A DNA stretch of 64,000 bases, taken from NCBI GenBank assembly GCA_964596345.1, contig CAZQSZ010000003.1, forward strand, positions 124,001-188,000, in the 5' to 3' direction. Position 1 is the stretch's first letter, and each line of letters begins with the position of its first letter. Made by a program: the position numbers and the translations under genes. This document shows, piece by piece, positions 1-8,965 of the stretch. The notes under the pieces were generated by a model that ran no database searches, was not told the origin of the DNA, and saw nothing but the letters and a program-made list of their open reading frames with translations. The DNA comes from CADEDV01 sp964596345. GTDB taxonomy: Bacteria; Bacteroidota; Bacteroidia; Chitinophagales; Chitinophagaceae.

Positions 1-332
1 ATGACAGGGATACCCGTAGCCATATCCACTTCATCTGCTACAGACACACCGGCACTGGCATTGCCGCGGAATCCATGTTCCGGGCCAAATACTTTTACAA
101 TATTCACCCCCCGGCTTTTGAGGCTGTCTACTAAATGTGTCTTACCAATAACAGAAGTAAGATTGGCCATCAACGCCACTCTTTTACCTTGCAGGTAAGG
201 AATATATTTTTCTGTTTGTTCGGCACCCGTTTTAATGGCTTGCCCATTTTCAACAGGGCTTTTTGAAGTGTGGCGGGATGTACCGCAAAAACTAAAGACA
301 AAGGCCAGTGTGAGGATGGAAATATATTTCAT
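1..332 (-). CDS. NamZ-like DUF1343 lipoprotein, C-terminal part cut by window edge
   Basis: The start is at 332 and the frame stays open to base 1, so only the first ~110 residues are present. The N-terminus is a lipoprotein signal with the box FSFC (Cys about residue 16), which implies export and membrane anchoring. After a short linker come a segment GKRVALMANLTSV and the motif FGPEHGFRG, the hallmark of DUF1343 proteins. Characterised members of this family (NamZ/YbbC) are exo-beta-N-acetylmuramidases that act on peptidoglycan fragments during cell-wall recycling. The activity is inferred from family membership, because most of the domain lies outside the window. Confidence 0.85.
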   Translation of the reverse strand, partial: MKYISILTLAFVFSFCGTSRHTSKSPVENGQAIKTGAEQTEKYIPYLQGKRVALMANLTSVIGKTHLVDSLKSRGVNIVKVFGPEHGFRGNASAGVSVADEVDMATGIPV

Positions 333-401
333 ATTCAGGCTGAATTAAGCCCGATAAATATACAGATAAATGGTTGGCAAATGATGGCGACAGGAATTTA
401 A

Positions 402-521
402 TCAATGCCGTTTTTTGCGGCTAACAATTAAAGTGGTAATGATGGCAGTCAGTAAAATGGCTATCGCCAAAGAGCCAAGATATAGTACTAAAGAAACACC
501 TGTGTCAGTTGCCTGTAACAT
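402..521 (-). CDS. small single-span membrane protein, 39 aa
   Basis: This is a short open frame from ATG at 521 to TGA at 402-404. It has a polar N-terminus (MLQATDTGVS), one strongly hydrophobic segment of about 22 residues (about residues 10-33), and a basic tail ending SRKKRH. That is the classic arrangement of a single-pass protein with its C-terminus in the cytoplasm. It sits between the NamZ-like gene and the helicase, both on the same strand. I do not recognise a family. The reading rests on composition alone, so it could be a chance frame, but the positive-inside layout argues for a real small protein. Confidence 0.45.
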   Translation of the reverse strand: MLQATDTGVSLVLYLGSLAIAILLTAIITTLIVSRKKRH

Positions 522-565
522 AGTAGTTGATTTTATAATAAAGGTTGGTTATTACTTTATAACTT

Positions 566-1891
566 CTATTTCGCCACCGCAATCTTCACTTTTTTATTCT
601 TGATCTTTTGTTCTTTGATCAGTTGCAGGGTATGGCTTACTTTAATTTTCTTTATCGCTGCAAACGAAAAGAAATCTTTTACTTCGATCAGGCCGATATC
701 TTCTTTTTTCAGGTCGCCTTTATTCGAGAGGAAGCCGACAATATCCACTTTATTGACCTTATCTTTTTTACCGGCTGCAATGAAAAGGGTTGACCATTTT
801 GGTTTTTCCGGAAGGACAAGGGTGGCCGGTAATTCTATCTTTTCAACTCCGGCATCAATATAGTCAGGCAGTTTTTCTTCCGGTGATAAGATAAGTATGG
901 CAGTACCGCTGGCATCCATCCGGGCCGTGCGGCCATTGCGGTGTGTAAAAATATCTTCACTGGCGGGCAGGTGATAATGGATGATGTAGCGGATATTGGC
1001 AATATCCAATCCTCTTGAAGCCAGGTCAGTCGTTACTAATACGTTTGACGTGCCATTCCTGAATTTGCATAAAGCGGCATCCCGTTCGGGTTGTTCCAGG
1101 GCACCATGATAAAACTCATTGATAATATCTTTTTCTTTCAGGAATTTACTGGTCCTTTCCACAGACTCCCGGTGATTGCAAAAAATGATCGTGGAGCGAT
1201 TGCCCAGCATACAGAGCAACCGGAACAGGGTTTCTAATTTGTCTTTTCCATCGCTCAGCAAGGTTTTTATAGTAAGTCCTGTTTCTTCATCTTTATCATT
1301 CAAAAAATCAAGAGTGACCGGGTCGTTCATGCCAATGAAAGCAGGGATCTCCACCGCCTGTGTGGCGGAGGTGAGCATTCTTTTCTTTATGGCAGGCAAA
1401 GCCCCGATAATAAACGACATCTCATCCAGGAAACCCAGTTCCAGTGATTTATCAAACTCATCAAGTATCAATGTTTCAATACTGGCGGTGGTGATATTAC
1501 CTCTCCGGATATGATCGGCCAGGCGGCCTGGTGTGCCGATCAGCAGGGCAGGTGCCTGCTTCAGGTTATTTTCTTCGGTTTCTCTTAAATGGCCACCATA
1601 GCAGCAGGTTACTTTGAAGTTGGTCCCCATGCTTTTGAATACGGATTCGATCTGCAGCGCCAGCTCCCGGGAAGGTACAATGATAATGGCCTGTGTTTTT
1701 GTATCCCCGGGCCTTAATGAATGGATCAGTGGTAACAGGAAGGCCAGTGTTTTGCCCGAACCGGTGGCCGATAAGAGGAGTACATTATTGTGTTCAGCAG
1801 TGGTTTTAATAGCAGCCTGCTGCATTTCATTCAATGACTTGATCTCAAGCTTTGCTAATATACTGCTGGTGGAAATAGTTGAGGTGGACAT
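566..1891 (-). CDS. DEAD-box family RNA helicase with DEFD motif II and DbpA-like C-terminal domain
   Basis: This 441-residue protein is an ATP-dependent RNA helicase. In order it shows a Q-motif-like start, Walker A SATGSGKT (about residues 34-41), motif Ib TPGR, motif II LDEFDKSLELGF, motif III SAT, and the helicase C domain with TTDLASRGLDI and HRNGRTAR. The last ~75 residues (DIVGFLSNKGDLKKEDIG and onward) resemble the DbpA RNA-binding domain, which suggests ribosome assembly or RNA remodelling. Motif II reads DEFD where the family name implies DEAD. The frame is open 71 codons further upstream, but that stretch overlaps the neighbouring gene. A TAnnTTTG promoter element lies just before 1891, so the ATG at 1891 is preferred. 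Confidence 0.88.
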   Translation of the reverse strand: MSTSTISTSSILAKLEIKSLNEMQQAAIKTTAEHNNVLLLSATGSGKTLAFLLPLIHSLRPGDTKTQAIIIVPSRELALQIESVFKSMGTNFKVTCCYGGHLRETEENNLKQAPALLIGTPGRLADHIRRGNITTASIETLILDEFDKSLELGFLDEMSFIIGALPAIKKRMLTSATQAVEIPAFIGMNDPVTLDFLNDKDEETGLTIKTLLSDGKDKLETLFRLLCMLGNRSTIIFCNHRESVERTSKFLKEKDIINEFYHGALEQPERDAALCKFRNGTSNVLVTTDLASRGLDIANIRYIIHYHLPASEDIFTHRNGRTARMDASGTAILILSPEEKLPDYIDAGVEKIELPATLVLPEKPKWSTLFIAAGKKDKVNKVDIVGFLSNKGDLKKEDIGLIEVKDFFSFAAIKKIKVSHTLQLIKEQKIKNKKVKIAVAK

Positions 1892-1895
1892 GCCG

Positions 1896-1903
1896 CAAAA
1901 GTA
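1896..1903 (-). promoter_or_regulatory. -7 element of the helicase promoter
   Basis: Reading the minus strand, TACTTTTG fits the Bacteroidota -7 consensus TAnnTTTG and lies 4 bases before the ATG at 1891. The transcript would therefore have almost no leader. I could not find a convincing -33 TTTG at the usual spacing. The element supports the shorter start. Confidence 0.4.
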
Positions 1904-1950
1904 CGGTACTTCCGTTTCTCCTGCTGTTTTACCTGTGGAAGCAAAGGTGA

Positions 1951-2289
1951 TCACCAGCCCATGATATCCGCCAGTCCTTTGAAAGTAAAAATAACCCCAA
2001 GCGTTGTGAGGCCATACATGGCCAGTTTGATGCTGGCACCTGTATCGAAAAGCACCAGGGTGAGCAGGCAGCCTGCTATTAATAAAACCACCCCAATGGC
2101 GCAACAGGTAAAGCCGGTATTCCTTTTTTGGATGAGCCGGAGGGCTTTCAATTTTTCGATAATATCCTGCATCAGGTTTTCCGGGGCACCTTTTTCCCGG
2201 AGTTGCAATACTATTTCATCATCATTAAGACCCTGCTTCCGGAGAGACTGGGCAACAGGGAAGAAGTCGTTGTATTCAACGTGATTCAT
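1951..2289 (-). CDS. small membrane protein with two transmembrane segments
   Basis: This is a 112-residue protein of unknown function. The first ~50 residues are cytosolic and helical, rich in charged residues (SLRKQGLNDDEIVLQLREKG), and look like a small helical recognition domain. They are followed by two hydrophobic spans: about residues 59-80 (TCCAIGVVLLIAGCLLTLVLF) and about 87-108. It lies 59 bases upstream of the helicase on the same strand and may share its transcript, although the helicase has its own promoter-like element. I do not recognise a named family. Confidence 0.6.
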   Translation of the reverse strand: MNHVEYNDFFPVAQSLRKQGLNDDEIVLQLREKGAPENLMQDIIEKLKALRLIQKRNTGFTCCAIGVVLLIAGCLLTLVLFDTGASIKLAMYGLTTLGVIFTFKGLADIMGW

Positions 2290-2376
2290 GCGGCAAGCTT
2301 TTACCTAAAATATAAAAATTTTATAGTACCAGCTATTTTTTTTGCCCGTAATCAATTTCCCGGGTGAAGGGATATT

Positions 2377-3702
2377 TTACCCGGCGGTAAGCAGGAATGA
2401 TGCATCAACGGCACAACCGTTTCCCGGTGAAGATTGTATTTTCAGACTTCCATTATAAACCTGTAAACGGCTTTGTATATTTCTTAATCCTATGCCTGTT
2501 TTGATCTCTGTTGTATCAAAACCTTTTCCATTGTCTTTTACGGTAATCCGGATGCTGTTGTTTTCATCAATTGATAATCTTACTTCGACTTCACTGGCCT
2601 CAGCATACTTGATGATATTGTTGAATTGTTCCTGTACGATCCGATAGATCATCAGTTTTTGTTCAGCACAAAGTTTTGATTCGTCGAACCGGGCTGTTAC
2701 CAGTGAGAAGTGGACGGATTTTACCCTGTTGATATTGGCGGCGAGCCGTTCAATGGATTCCAGCAGTGTTTCCTTATTGAAGGAAGGCGTTTTGATATTG
2801 GCCGAGAGCTGTCTTATTTCATGAATGCTTTCCATGATCAGTTTTCTGATCTCCGGTGCCATTGTTTTGGCGTGCTCAGGGGATGAACAAATATCGGATG
2901 TATACAGGTTGGCTACCGAAAGGATCTGGCAAACATTATCATGTAGCTCCTCTGCCCACCGGCTTCTTTCTATTTCCTGCGCTTTAATGATAGAGGCAGC
3001 AAGTGTCCGTTTATGTTTTAATTGTTGCTCTGAATAATCATTTTGGAGCCTGCGCAGATCGCTTACATCCTGCACAGCTCCGATCAGTTGAAGGGGTTCA
3101 CCCGTTTCATTGTCCCTTATGATGTAGGCATTACTGATGACTGAGTAATATTTACCATCATTACCCAGCAGCCTGAATTCAGATTGCCAGGTTTGTTTCG
3201 CGGAGCAGAGAATTTCATTAAACTCATTTTTTTGTCTTTCCAGGTCCCCCGGGTGAATTCTTGTTTGATAGACTTCCCAGAAATTACCGATGGTATTGCC
3301 AATGGCGGGGAAAAAAAACTTCATTTTGTCGTTAAGGGTGGCTTTTTGTTCCTTAAAATTAAAATCGATAATCCCTTCCCGGGCCATTTGGTTGAGTACA
3401 GTGAATTTTCTCTCAATGCTTTCCTTTTGTTCATATGATTTGTGAATACCGGAATATAATTTTCTGCTTAATACAAAAAGGAGTGTGCCGGAAAGGAATA
3501 CAAACAGTATTCCTTTTACTGCCTGTATGTTTTCAAATGTCAGGGAGCTATAACCGGAATTGGAAAGCCGGGCAGCTATTGTATCGCTCCACAGGATCCA
3601 GATAATGCTCAGGGTAAGATAACTCAATGTTAGCCATGCTGCCGGTGAAAGACGCGGCAACGTAACCGAGGAAAGTAAGAGAGGATGGTGCTTCTTTTCC
3701 AT
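2377..3702 (-). CDS. orphan membrane PAS sensor histidine kinase (NarL/HisKA_3 type)
   Basis: This is a 441-residue sensor kinase. Two transmembrane spans (about residues 22-45 and 65-85) are followed by a coiled linker and a PAS/PAC fold (about residues 105-225, ending LIGAVQDVSDL). Next is a HisKA_3 dimerisation domain with the phospho-acceptor in ERSRWAEELHDNV, and then an HATPase domain with DNGKGF and GIGLRNIQSR. Kinases of this class normally pass phosphate to LuxR/NarL-type regulators, yet no response regulator is adjacent. The frame opens 13 codons upstream of the chosen ATG. The later ATG is preferred because TACTTTTA, close to the -7 consensus, lies at 3719-3726 just before it. Confidence 0.85.
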   Translation of the reverse strand: MEKKHHPLLLSSVTLPRLSPAAWLTLSYLTLSIIWILWSDTIAARLSNSGYSSLTFENIQAVKGILFVFLSGTLLFVLSRKLYSGIHKSYEQKESIERKFTVLNQMAREGIIDFNFKEQKATLNDKMKFFFPAIGNTIGNFWEVYQTRIHPGDLERQKNEFNEILCSAKQTWQSEFRLLGNDGKYYSVISNAYIIRDNETGEPLQLIGAVQDVSDLRRLQNDYSEQQLKHKRTLAASIIKAQEIERSRWAEELHDNVCQILSVANLYTSDICSSPEHAKTMAPEIRKLIMESIHEIRQLSANIKTPSFNKETLLESIERLAANINRVKSVHFSLVTARFDESKLCAEQKLMIYRIVQEQFNNIIKYAEASEVEVRLSIDENNSIRITVKDNGKGFDTTEIKTGIGLRNIQSRLQVYNGSLKIQSSPGNGCAVDASFLLTAG

Positions 3703-3914
3703 TGTCTTTGGTTGGGGGTAAAAGTAGACGTCTGTGCCCACCTGCTATATGACTTTAATTACAGTACAGGATGAGATAGCTCAAAACGGCGCTATAACAT
3801 AAGGGTAAATACTGAGTTAACTAAGCAGGATCAATTTTAGTTTTTTTTCTTTTTTTTGCTGATTCTTATGACAGAAATATGGATTTTAATGTCCGCCGCT
3901 TCTTATAATCTACT

Positions 3915-4676
3915 ATGAAGCTGGCCAGCTATGTATTCATTTTTGTAGTGTTACTCAATTGCAGCAGTAAAGGAGACGGAGCCGCAGCTAAGTTGCCGGA
4001 TGAGCCTTTGGCTGCAGCATACAAATCCATACATGAGATAAAGACTCCAGCGGGCTACCATCGTTTGAAAACCGGTGCCGGTTCTTTTGCGGGATGGCTA
4101 CAGGAAATTTCATTGAAAAAAAACAATACTGTTTATTGCTGGGACGGGTCTTTAAAAAAGAACCAGTCGGCGCAATTTGCTGTACTGGATATGCCGGTGG
4201 GTAAAAGAGATCTTCAGCAATGTGCTGATGCAGTAATGCGATTGAGGGCTGAATACTTATTTGCTCAAGAAAAATTTTCTGACATTGTATTTACAGATAA
4301 TGCCGGGAAAGTATATCAATGGAAGGAGGGAAGCAACAGGAGTTTGTTTGAGCAATACCTGGAACAGGTTTTTAGCTGGTGTGGATCAGCTTCCCTGGAA
4401 AAACAACTGACACCATTGAATAATCAGCGGTTAATAGAGCCGGGAGATATTTTTATTAAAGGCGGTTTCCCGGGGCATGCCATGATCGTGGTGGATGTAG
4501 CAGTTAACAAACTTGGAGAACGGGTATTTATGCTGGCACAGGGTTATATGCCGGCCCAGGATATTCATATCGTCAATAACCCGGGTGAAAAGCGAATAAG
4601 CCCGTGGTATTCGATGAATGATACCCTTATTACCCCGGAATGGATTTTTTACAGGTCTCAATTGAGGAAATGGTAA
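3915..4676 (+). CDS. DUF4846 lipoprotein
   Basis: This is a 253-residue exported protein. The N-terminus has a lipobox (VVLLNCSSKG, Cys about residue 16). The body carries conserved blocks of DUF4846: NTVYCWDGS, a long helical middle, and a C-terminal block EPGDIFIKGGFPGHAMIVVD. The latter, with its Gly-His pair, resembles the core of an NlpC/P60-like or amidase-like fold. The function of DUF4846 is unknown, so any hydrolase role is inference. The gene is monocistronic by spacing, 173 bases from the divergent sensor kinase. Confidence 0.75.
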   Translation: MKLASYVFIFVVLLNCSSKGDGAAAKLPDEPLAAAYKSIHEIKTPAGYHRLKTGAGSFAGWLQEISLKKNNTVYCWDGSLKKNQSAQFAVLDMPVGKRDLQQCADAVMRLRAEYLFAQEKFSDIVFTDNAGKVYQWKEGSNRSLFEQYLEQVFSWCGSASLEKQLTPLNNQRLIEPGDIFIKGGFPGHAMIVVDVAVNKLGERVFMLAQGYMPAQDIHIVNNPGEKRISPWYSMNDTLITPEWIFYRSQLRKW

Positions 4677-4761
4677 GTGTTCGGTGAGTTATTGATGTTA
4701 TTAGTTTTTTTTGGAATTCACCAATAGTTGTCGTACACTTATAGTCTAAACTTATACTACA

Positions 4762-4974
4762 ATGAGCATCAAAAAACCAACATCTGCTTTCCGCCTTTTC
4801 TTTACAGCTTTAGTGCTTTCAGCAGCAATTACCGCTTGTAATGATGACAAGAAGGAAGAAAAGAAAGAGGATACCCCGGCAGCAACTGAAGCCAAAACTG
4901 CAACAACTGATTCTGCTTCACAAGTAATGGACAGTATTCCTGCTGATACAAAACCGGTTAAAACAACCGATTAA
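4762..4974 (+). CDS. small charged lipoprotein, 70 aa
   Basis: This small exported protein has a signal peptide ending in the lipobox AITAC (Cys about residue 26). It is followed by a low-complexity, highly charged and Thr/Ala-rich tail (NDDKKEEKKEDTPAATEAK), probably disordered in the periplasm or at the outer membrane. No domain is recognisable. It lies 85 bases after the DUF4846 lipoprotein on the same strand and is followed by a strong terminator. Confidence 0.65.
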   Translation: MSIKKPTSAFRLFFTALVLSAAITACNDDKKEEKKEDTPAATEAKTATTDSASQVMDSIPADTKPVKTTD

Positions 4975-5000
4975 AGCTTAGTTACTGATATTTTGCTTAC

Positions 5001-5035
5001 CCGCCACTATCATTGTTTATTTATGATAGCGGCGG
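5001..5035. terminator. bidirectional hairpin terminator
   Basis: CCGCCACTATCAT (5001-5013) pairs with ATGATAGCGGCGG (5023-5035) with one mismatch and a 9-base loop, and is followed by a run of T on the plus strand. It ends the small lipoprotein gene. It overlaps the last codons of the convergent TPR gene, so it can serve both. Confidence 0.8.
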
Positions 5036-6460
5036 TTTTTCTTTTGTAGTGGCAGCAACAGGTTCTTTTATTTTCTCTGTATGATGGAGTTTATGGTGGT
5101 GATGACTCAGTTTGTGGATCATCCATTGCTCCAGGCGGTGGTGTGCGGGAATCAATACCGCCGCAATACCCACAAAGATCAGTATTTCGTAAACAGGTGT
5201 ATGATGAGTTAATTCAGCAACAGTAGGATGCAATAACAGGGTCAGGTATTCAAACAGGAATAAAAGGGAAAGCACACCCAGTAAACGAATGACTTTAATG
5301 TGAATCCTGATCCGGTTCAGTAACAGCGTAAGCAGGAAAAAGCCGGGAATGAAGATAGCAATCAGCAACATCTGCATTTGCTGGAAGCGTTTCTTTTGTT
5401 CCTGTCTTTTGGTTTCTGCCAGCTCCAGTTGCCTGAACTGCTCATCACTGGAAATAAGTTGTAACTCCCGTACTTTAGTTTTACTGTTGAGTGAATCATT
5501 GAGGTCATGCACCTGTGTCACGTATGAAAAGGCACTGTCAATCCTTTTTATTTCCCTGTAATGTTCTGACAGGAATTCAGCTGCTTTAAGTTCTTCAGTA
5601 AGGAATCCAACTTTTTTAGCAATGGAAAGAGACAGGTTGGCGTAGTGGCTGACAGAGTCGTTCTTCCCCAGGTGCTTATATAGGTCAGCCAGTCCTAAGG
5701 TTGCTTCACATAACACTTCATCATCATTAGCTGCTTTCAGGTAGGATATTGCAGTTTGATAATTGCTGAGCGATGCAGGATAATTACCAAGCTTAAGGTA
5801 AGTATGGCCCAGGCCCGTCATGGATGTTCCGATCTGGTCATCATCCTTCCCTTTAAGTGCAAGGTCAAGCGATTTGTTAAAATAATGATAGGCGGAGTCT
5901 ATGATATTGATGCGCCGGTAGGTGTCACCAAGATTCAGGGCGATATAGTATTTCATATCCTGCACATCATGGAGGTTGACAACAGAATCGGCTTTAAGAA
6001 TATACTCTAATGCCTGCCGGTAATCTTCCTGCAATACGTAAACAATACCGATATTTTGCAGCACACTGGAAAGGTTTCTGGGCTTATTTCTTTTTTCTTC
6101 AAGTTTTAATTTCTGGATATAGAGTTCCAGTGCACGGGGATAGTTGCCAAATTTCAGGAAGGTATTGGCTAATACGCCAAGTGCCCTGGATTCCCCTTCC
6201 AGGTAATTGATATTCTTAGAAAGATAAAGCGATTGCTGGGATAGAAATAAAGCGGTATCCGGGTTATAGACATTGATGGCACTGGCCAGTTGCCACATCA
6301 GTGAGGCCCTTGCACTGTCCACTTTCTCAAAATTCAATAACCGGCGAAGGCTGTCTGCTTTCTCTTTTTGAGAAAATCCCTGTACCGTGGCAAGTAATAA
6401 ACAATACAGCAGGAAATGTTTTTTTACCCGGCTCCGGCCTGAAAAAAATGAAACAATCAT
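5021..6460 (-). CDS. TPR-repeat membrane protein with histidine-rich tail
   Basis: This is a 479-residue protein. A signal peptide (about residues 13-30) precedes some seven tetratricopeptide-like repeats (about residues 60-310), with motifs such as AYHYFNKSLDLAL and LGHTYLKLGNYPASLSNY. A short coiled coil rich in Glu, Gln and Lys follows, then three transmembrane spans (about residues 355-455), and a tail HKLSHHHHKLHH. The N-terminal half matches the periplasmic TPR part of Bacteroidota sensor proteins, but no kinase or DNA-binding domain follows. It may be a degenerate sensor or a membrane scaffold. The His-rich tail could bind metal, which is inference. Confidence 0.7.
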   Translation of the reverse strand: MIVSFFSGRSRVKKHFLLYCLLLATVQGFSQKEKADSLRRLLNFEKVDSARASLMWQLASAINVYNPDTALFLSQQSLYLSKNINYLEGESRALGVLANTFLKFGNYPRALELYIQKLKLEEKRNKPRNLSSVLQNIGIVYVLQEDYRQALEYILKADSVVNLHDVQDMKYYIALNLGDTYRRINIIDSAYHYFNKSLDLALKGKDDDQIGTSMTGLGHTYLKLGNYPASLSNYQTAISYLKAANDDEVLCEATLGLADLYKHLGKNDSVSHYANLSLSIAKKVGFLTEELKAAEFLSEHYREIKRIDSAFSYVTQVHDLNDSLNSKTKVRELQLISSDEQFRQLELAETKRQEQKKRFQQMQMLLIAIFIPGFFLLTLLLNRIRIHIKVIRLLGVLSLLFLFEYLTLLLHPTVAELTHHTPVYEILIFVGIAAVLIPAHHRLEQWMIHKLSHHHHKLHHTEKIKEPVAATTKEKPPLS

Positions 6461-6607
6461 TGGAAATGCAGTTGGTGGTTACTAAGCTTACCGAATTTAA
6501 TCATAATAAATGAATTTTTGTGGTCTGATGCCGGGATCGGAAAAACTGTTTACCCGGCTGGCCTGAATAACTCTTTCGATTATCTTAGATGCTGAAATAT
6601 TTTAAAT

Positions 6608-7819
6608 ATGAACGATCCGCGTTGTAAGGCATTTTGCTTTGTCCTGTCATTATTCTTCTTATTACCTTTTTCGATACAGGGACAAAGAAAATACAGGGTT
6701 GAAAAAAAAATGCAGCAGGAGTTTAAGGTTAACTTTATAAAGGCTGCATCTCAGTACAAATTACTGGCGGCAAATCGCCCTGCCGGCAAGTTTCCCAAAA
6801 CATGGTTTCCCGGAACGGGGAAATATGAATGGAGTAATTCCGGCTGGTGGTGCAGCGGGTTTTACCCCGGTAGTTTATTATATCTCTTTGAGCAAACCCG
6901 GGATACTATTTTGCTCAAAGAAGCTCTGACCATGCTGGGTGAACTGGAAAAAGAAAAGAATAACACCGGCACACATGATCTTGGTTTTATGATGTATTGC
7001 AGTTTCGGAAATGCCAACCGGATTGCTCCACTACCCGGTTACAATGATATTTTACTGACCAGTGCCCGTTCATTGGCCACCCGTTTTAATGAGAAAGTGG
7101 GTTGTATCCGTTCCTGGGATTCGAAAGGCCCCGATTTTTTAGTCATCATTGATAATATGATGAATCTTGAACTGCTGTTCTGGGCTACCCGTTTCTCCGG
7201 GGATTCTTCTTTCTATAAACTGGCAGTCACTCATGCCAACACAACCATGAAAAATCACTTTCGTCCTGATCATAGTTCTTATCATGTATTGAATTATGAT
7301 ACTGCTACAGGAACGGTCAAACAAAAAAGAACAGCACAGGGTGCTGCGGACGAATCGGCCTGGGCAAGAGGACAGGCCTGGGGTTTGTATGGGTTTACTG
7401 TCATGTACCGGGAAACAAAAGATAGAAAATACCTGGAGCAGGCAAACCATATTGCCAGCTTTATACTTCAGCATCCCAACCTTCCTGCTGATAAAATACC
7501 CTATTGGGATTTTAATGCACCCGGTATTCCTGCTGTATTGCGGGATGCTTCAGCTGCCGCTATTACTGCCTCCGCACTGCTTGAACTAAGCGGGTATACG
7601 GATCCCCAAAAAAGAAGATCCTATTTGAATGATGCAGCTGTTATTTTAAAAACATTATCCGGAAATATGTACCTGGCCAAAGACGGAACCAATGGCGGGT
7701 TCCTGTTGCAGCACGGCGTGGGTCATTTGCCGGCAGGCACAGAAGTAGATGTACCGCTGACCTATGCAGACTATTATTTTATTGAAGCAATGATTCGTTA
7801 TTTGAATATTGATAAATAA
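6608..7819 (+). CDS. glycoside hydrolase family 88 (unsaturated glucuronyl hydrolase-like)
   Basis: This is a 403-residue secreted enzyme with an N-terminal signal peptide (ending about residue 25). The GH88 signatures are visible: GWWCSGFYPG near residue 78, HDLGFM (first catalytic Asp, about residue 124), DNMMNLELL (second Asp, about residue 181), and WARGQAWGLYGF. Family members hydrolyse the unsaturated uronic acid that polysaccharide lyases leave at the non-reducing end of oligosaccharides. It therefore belongs to the breakdown of uronic-acid-containing glycans. No lyase or SusCD pair is next to it, so the substrate cannot be assigned. Confidence 0.88.
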   Translation: MNDPRCKAFCFVLSLFFLLPFSIQGQRKYRVEKKMQQEFKVNFIKAASQYKLLAANRPAGKFPKTWFPGTGKYEWSNSGWWCSGFYPGSLLYLFEQTRDTILLKEALTMLGELEKEKNNTGTHDLGFMMYCSFGNANRIAPLPGYNDILLTSARSLATRFNEKVGCIRSWDSKGPDFLVIIDNMMNLELLFWATRFSGDSSFYKLAVTHANTTMKNHFRPDHSSYHVLNYDTATGTVKQKRTAQGAADESAWARGQAWGLYGFTVMYRETKDRKYLEQANHIASFILQHPNLPADKIPYWDFNAPGIPAVLRDASAAAITASALLELSGYTDPQKRRSYLNDAAVILKTLSGNMYLAKDGTNGGFLLQHGVGHLPAGTEVDVPLTYADYYFIEAMIRYLNIDK

Positions 7820-7827
7820 CATTCAGT

Positions 7828-8937
7828 TTATATTCCGGCAAGAAACTGTTTCCCGATATATTCTGCAACAGTGGTCAGGTTTTTTGTTTGCTCAAAAACG
7901 GCCAACTGGCGATCGGCACCAGTTCCCTGTTCCAGCATTTTGTGCACATAAGCCAGGCGGTGACGGCTGCCCAGGTGATCCAATACAGGATCAACAAAAT
8001 CAAGCAGCTCATAGATCAGTGCCCGGGTATTTACTTCTTCCTCTTTCCCAAAATCGATCAGGTAACCATCAATACCATAGCGGCTGGCCCTCCATTTATT
8101 TTCGTTGAGCAAAGGCCGGGGGTATTGAATAAAATTCAGGTTCTTGCTCCGGAGCATATAGATCCGGGCACAGATAGCCTGGAATAAAGCGGCAATGGCA
8201 ATTGTTTCATCAACGGTCATCGGCACATCACAAATCCGGAATTCAACGGTATTAAAGAAAGGATGAACTCTCAGGTCCCACCAGATTTTTTTTGCATTAT
8301 CAATACAATTGGTTTTGATCAGCAGCTTCACATAATTATCATATGCTTCGATACTTTCAAACGCTTCAGGTATACCAGTGCGGGGAAATTTATCAAACAC
8401 TTTTGTCCGGAAAGATTTATAACCCGTCATTCTTCCTTCCCAGAAAGGGGAGTTGGTACTTAAAGCATAAACGTGAGGTAAAAAATACCTGGTGGAGTTG
8501 GCAATATGGTTCGCCATTTCCCTGTTTTCCATACCCACATGCACATGTAATCCGAAAATGAGATTGCTTCTGGCAGCTTCCTGTAATTCATTAACGATTT
8601 CGCTGTAACGAACATGGTCGGTGATGAGCTGGCTTTCCCAGTGGCTGAAAGGGTGGGTGCCGGATGCACCCATGGCAAAACCCAGGTCGCCGGCAATACC
8701 GGATATGGTTTTACGCAGGGTTGCCACATCGGTATAGGCCTCATCAATATCAGCGCAGATATCCGTACCTACTTCCACCACGGCCTGGTGCATTTCAGCT
8801 TTTACTTTGTCCTTGATCACTTTCTGTCCTTCCTGAACAATCTTTTGTTCATGACTTTTGAGTTCATGGGTGGCAGGATCGAGCACCATGTATTCTTCTT
8901 CAACTCCGAGGGTAAAACTTTTATAGTTCAGGGTCAT
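7828..8937 (-). CDS. carboxylate-amine ligase (GCS2 / YbdK-type)
   Basis: This is a 369-residue member of the glutamate-cysteine ligase type 2 family. It shows GVEEEYMVLDP (about residues 11-21, metal and ATP site), VVEVGTDIC, GASGTHPFSHW, GLHVHVGM, SPFWEGRMTGYKSFR and NTVEFRICDVP. These enzymes use ATP to couple a carboxylate to an amine. The E. coli homologue YbdK has weak gamma-glutamylcysteine ligase activity and its true substrate is unknown. It lies 28 bases downstream of the ATP-grasp gene on the same strand, so the two are probably one operon. Two different ATP-dependent ligases together suggest stepwise synthesis of an amide-linked small molecule. Confidence 0.88.
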   Translation of the reverse strand: MTLNYKSFTLGVEEEYMVLDPATHELKSHEQKIVQEGQKVIKDKVKAEMHQAVVEVGTDICADIDEAYTDVATLRKTISGIAGDLGFAMGASGTHPFSHWESQLITDHVRYSEIVNELQEAARSNLIFGLHVHVGMENREMANHIANSTRYFLPHVYALSTNSPFWEGRMTGYKSFRTKVFDKFPRTGIPEAFESIEAYDNYVKLLIKTNCIDNAKKIWWDLRVHPFFNTVEFRICDVPMTVDETIAIAALFQAICARIYMLRSKNLNFIQYPRPLLNENKWRASRYGIDGYLIDFGKEEEVNTRALIYELLDFVDPVLDHLGSRHRLAYVHKMLEQGTGADRQLAVFEQTKNLTTVAEYIGKQFLAGI

Positions 8938-8965
8938 ACGTTAATTTGAAATGGGTAATTGTCTT

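Noticed and set aside
1..198. Plus-strand 65-codon frame at the left edge
   Set aside because: It is antisense to the NamZ-like gene, whose GPEHGFRG motif and lipobox are clear on the minus strand.
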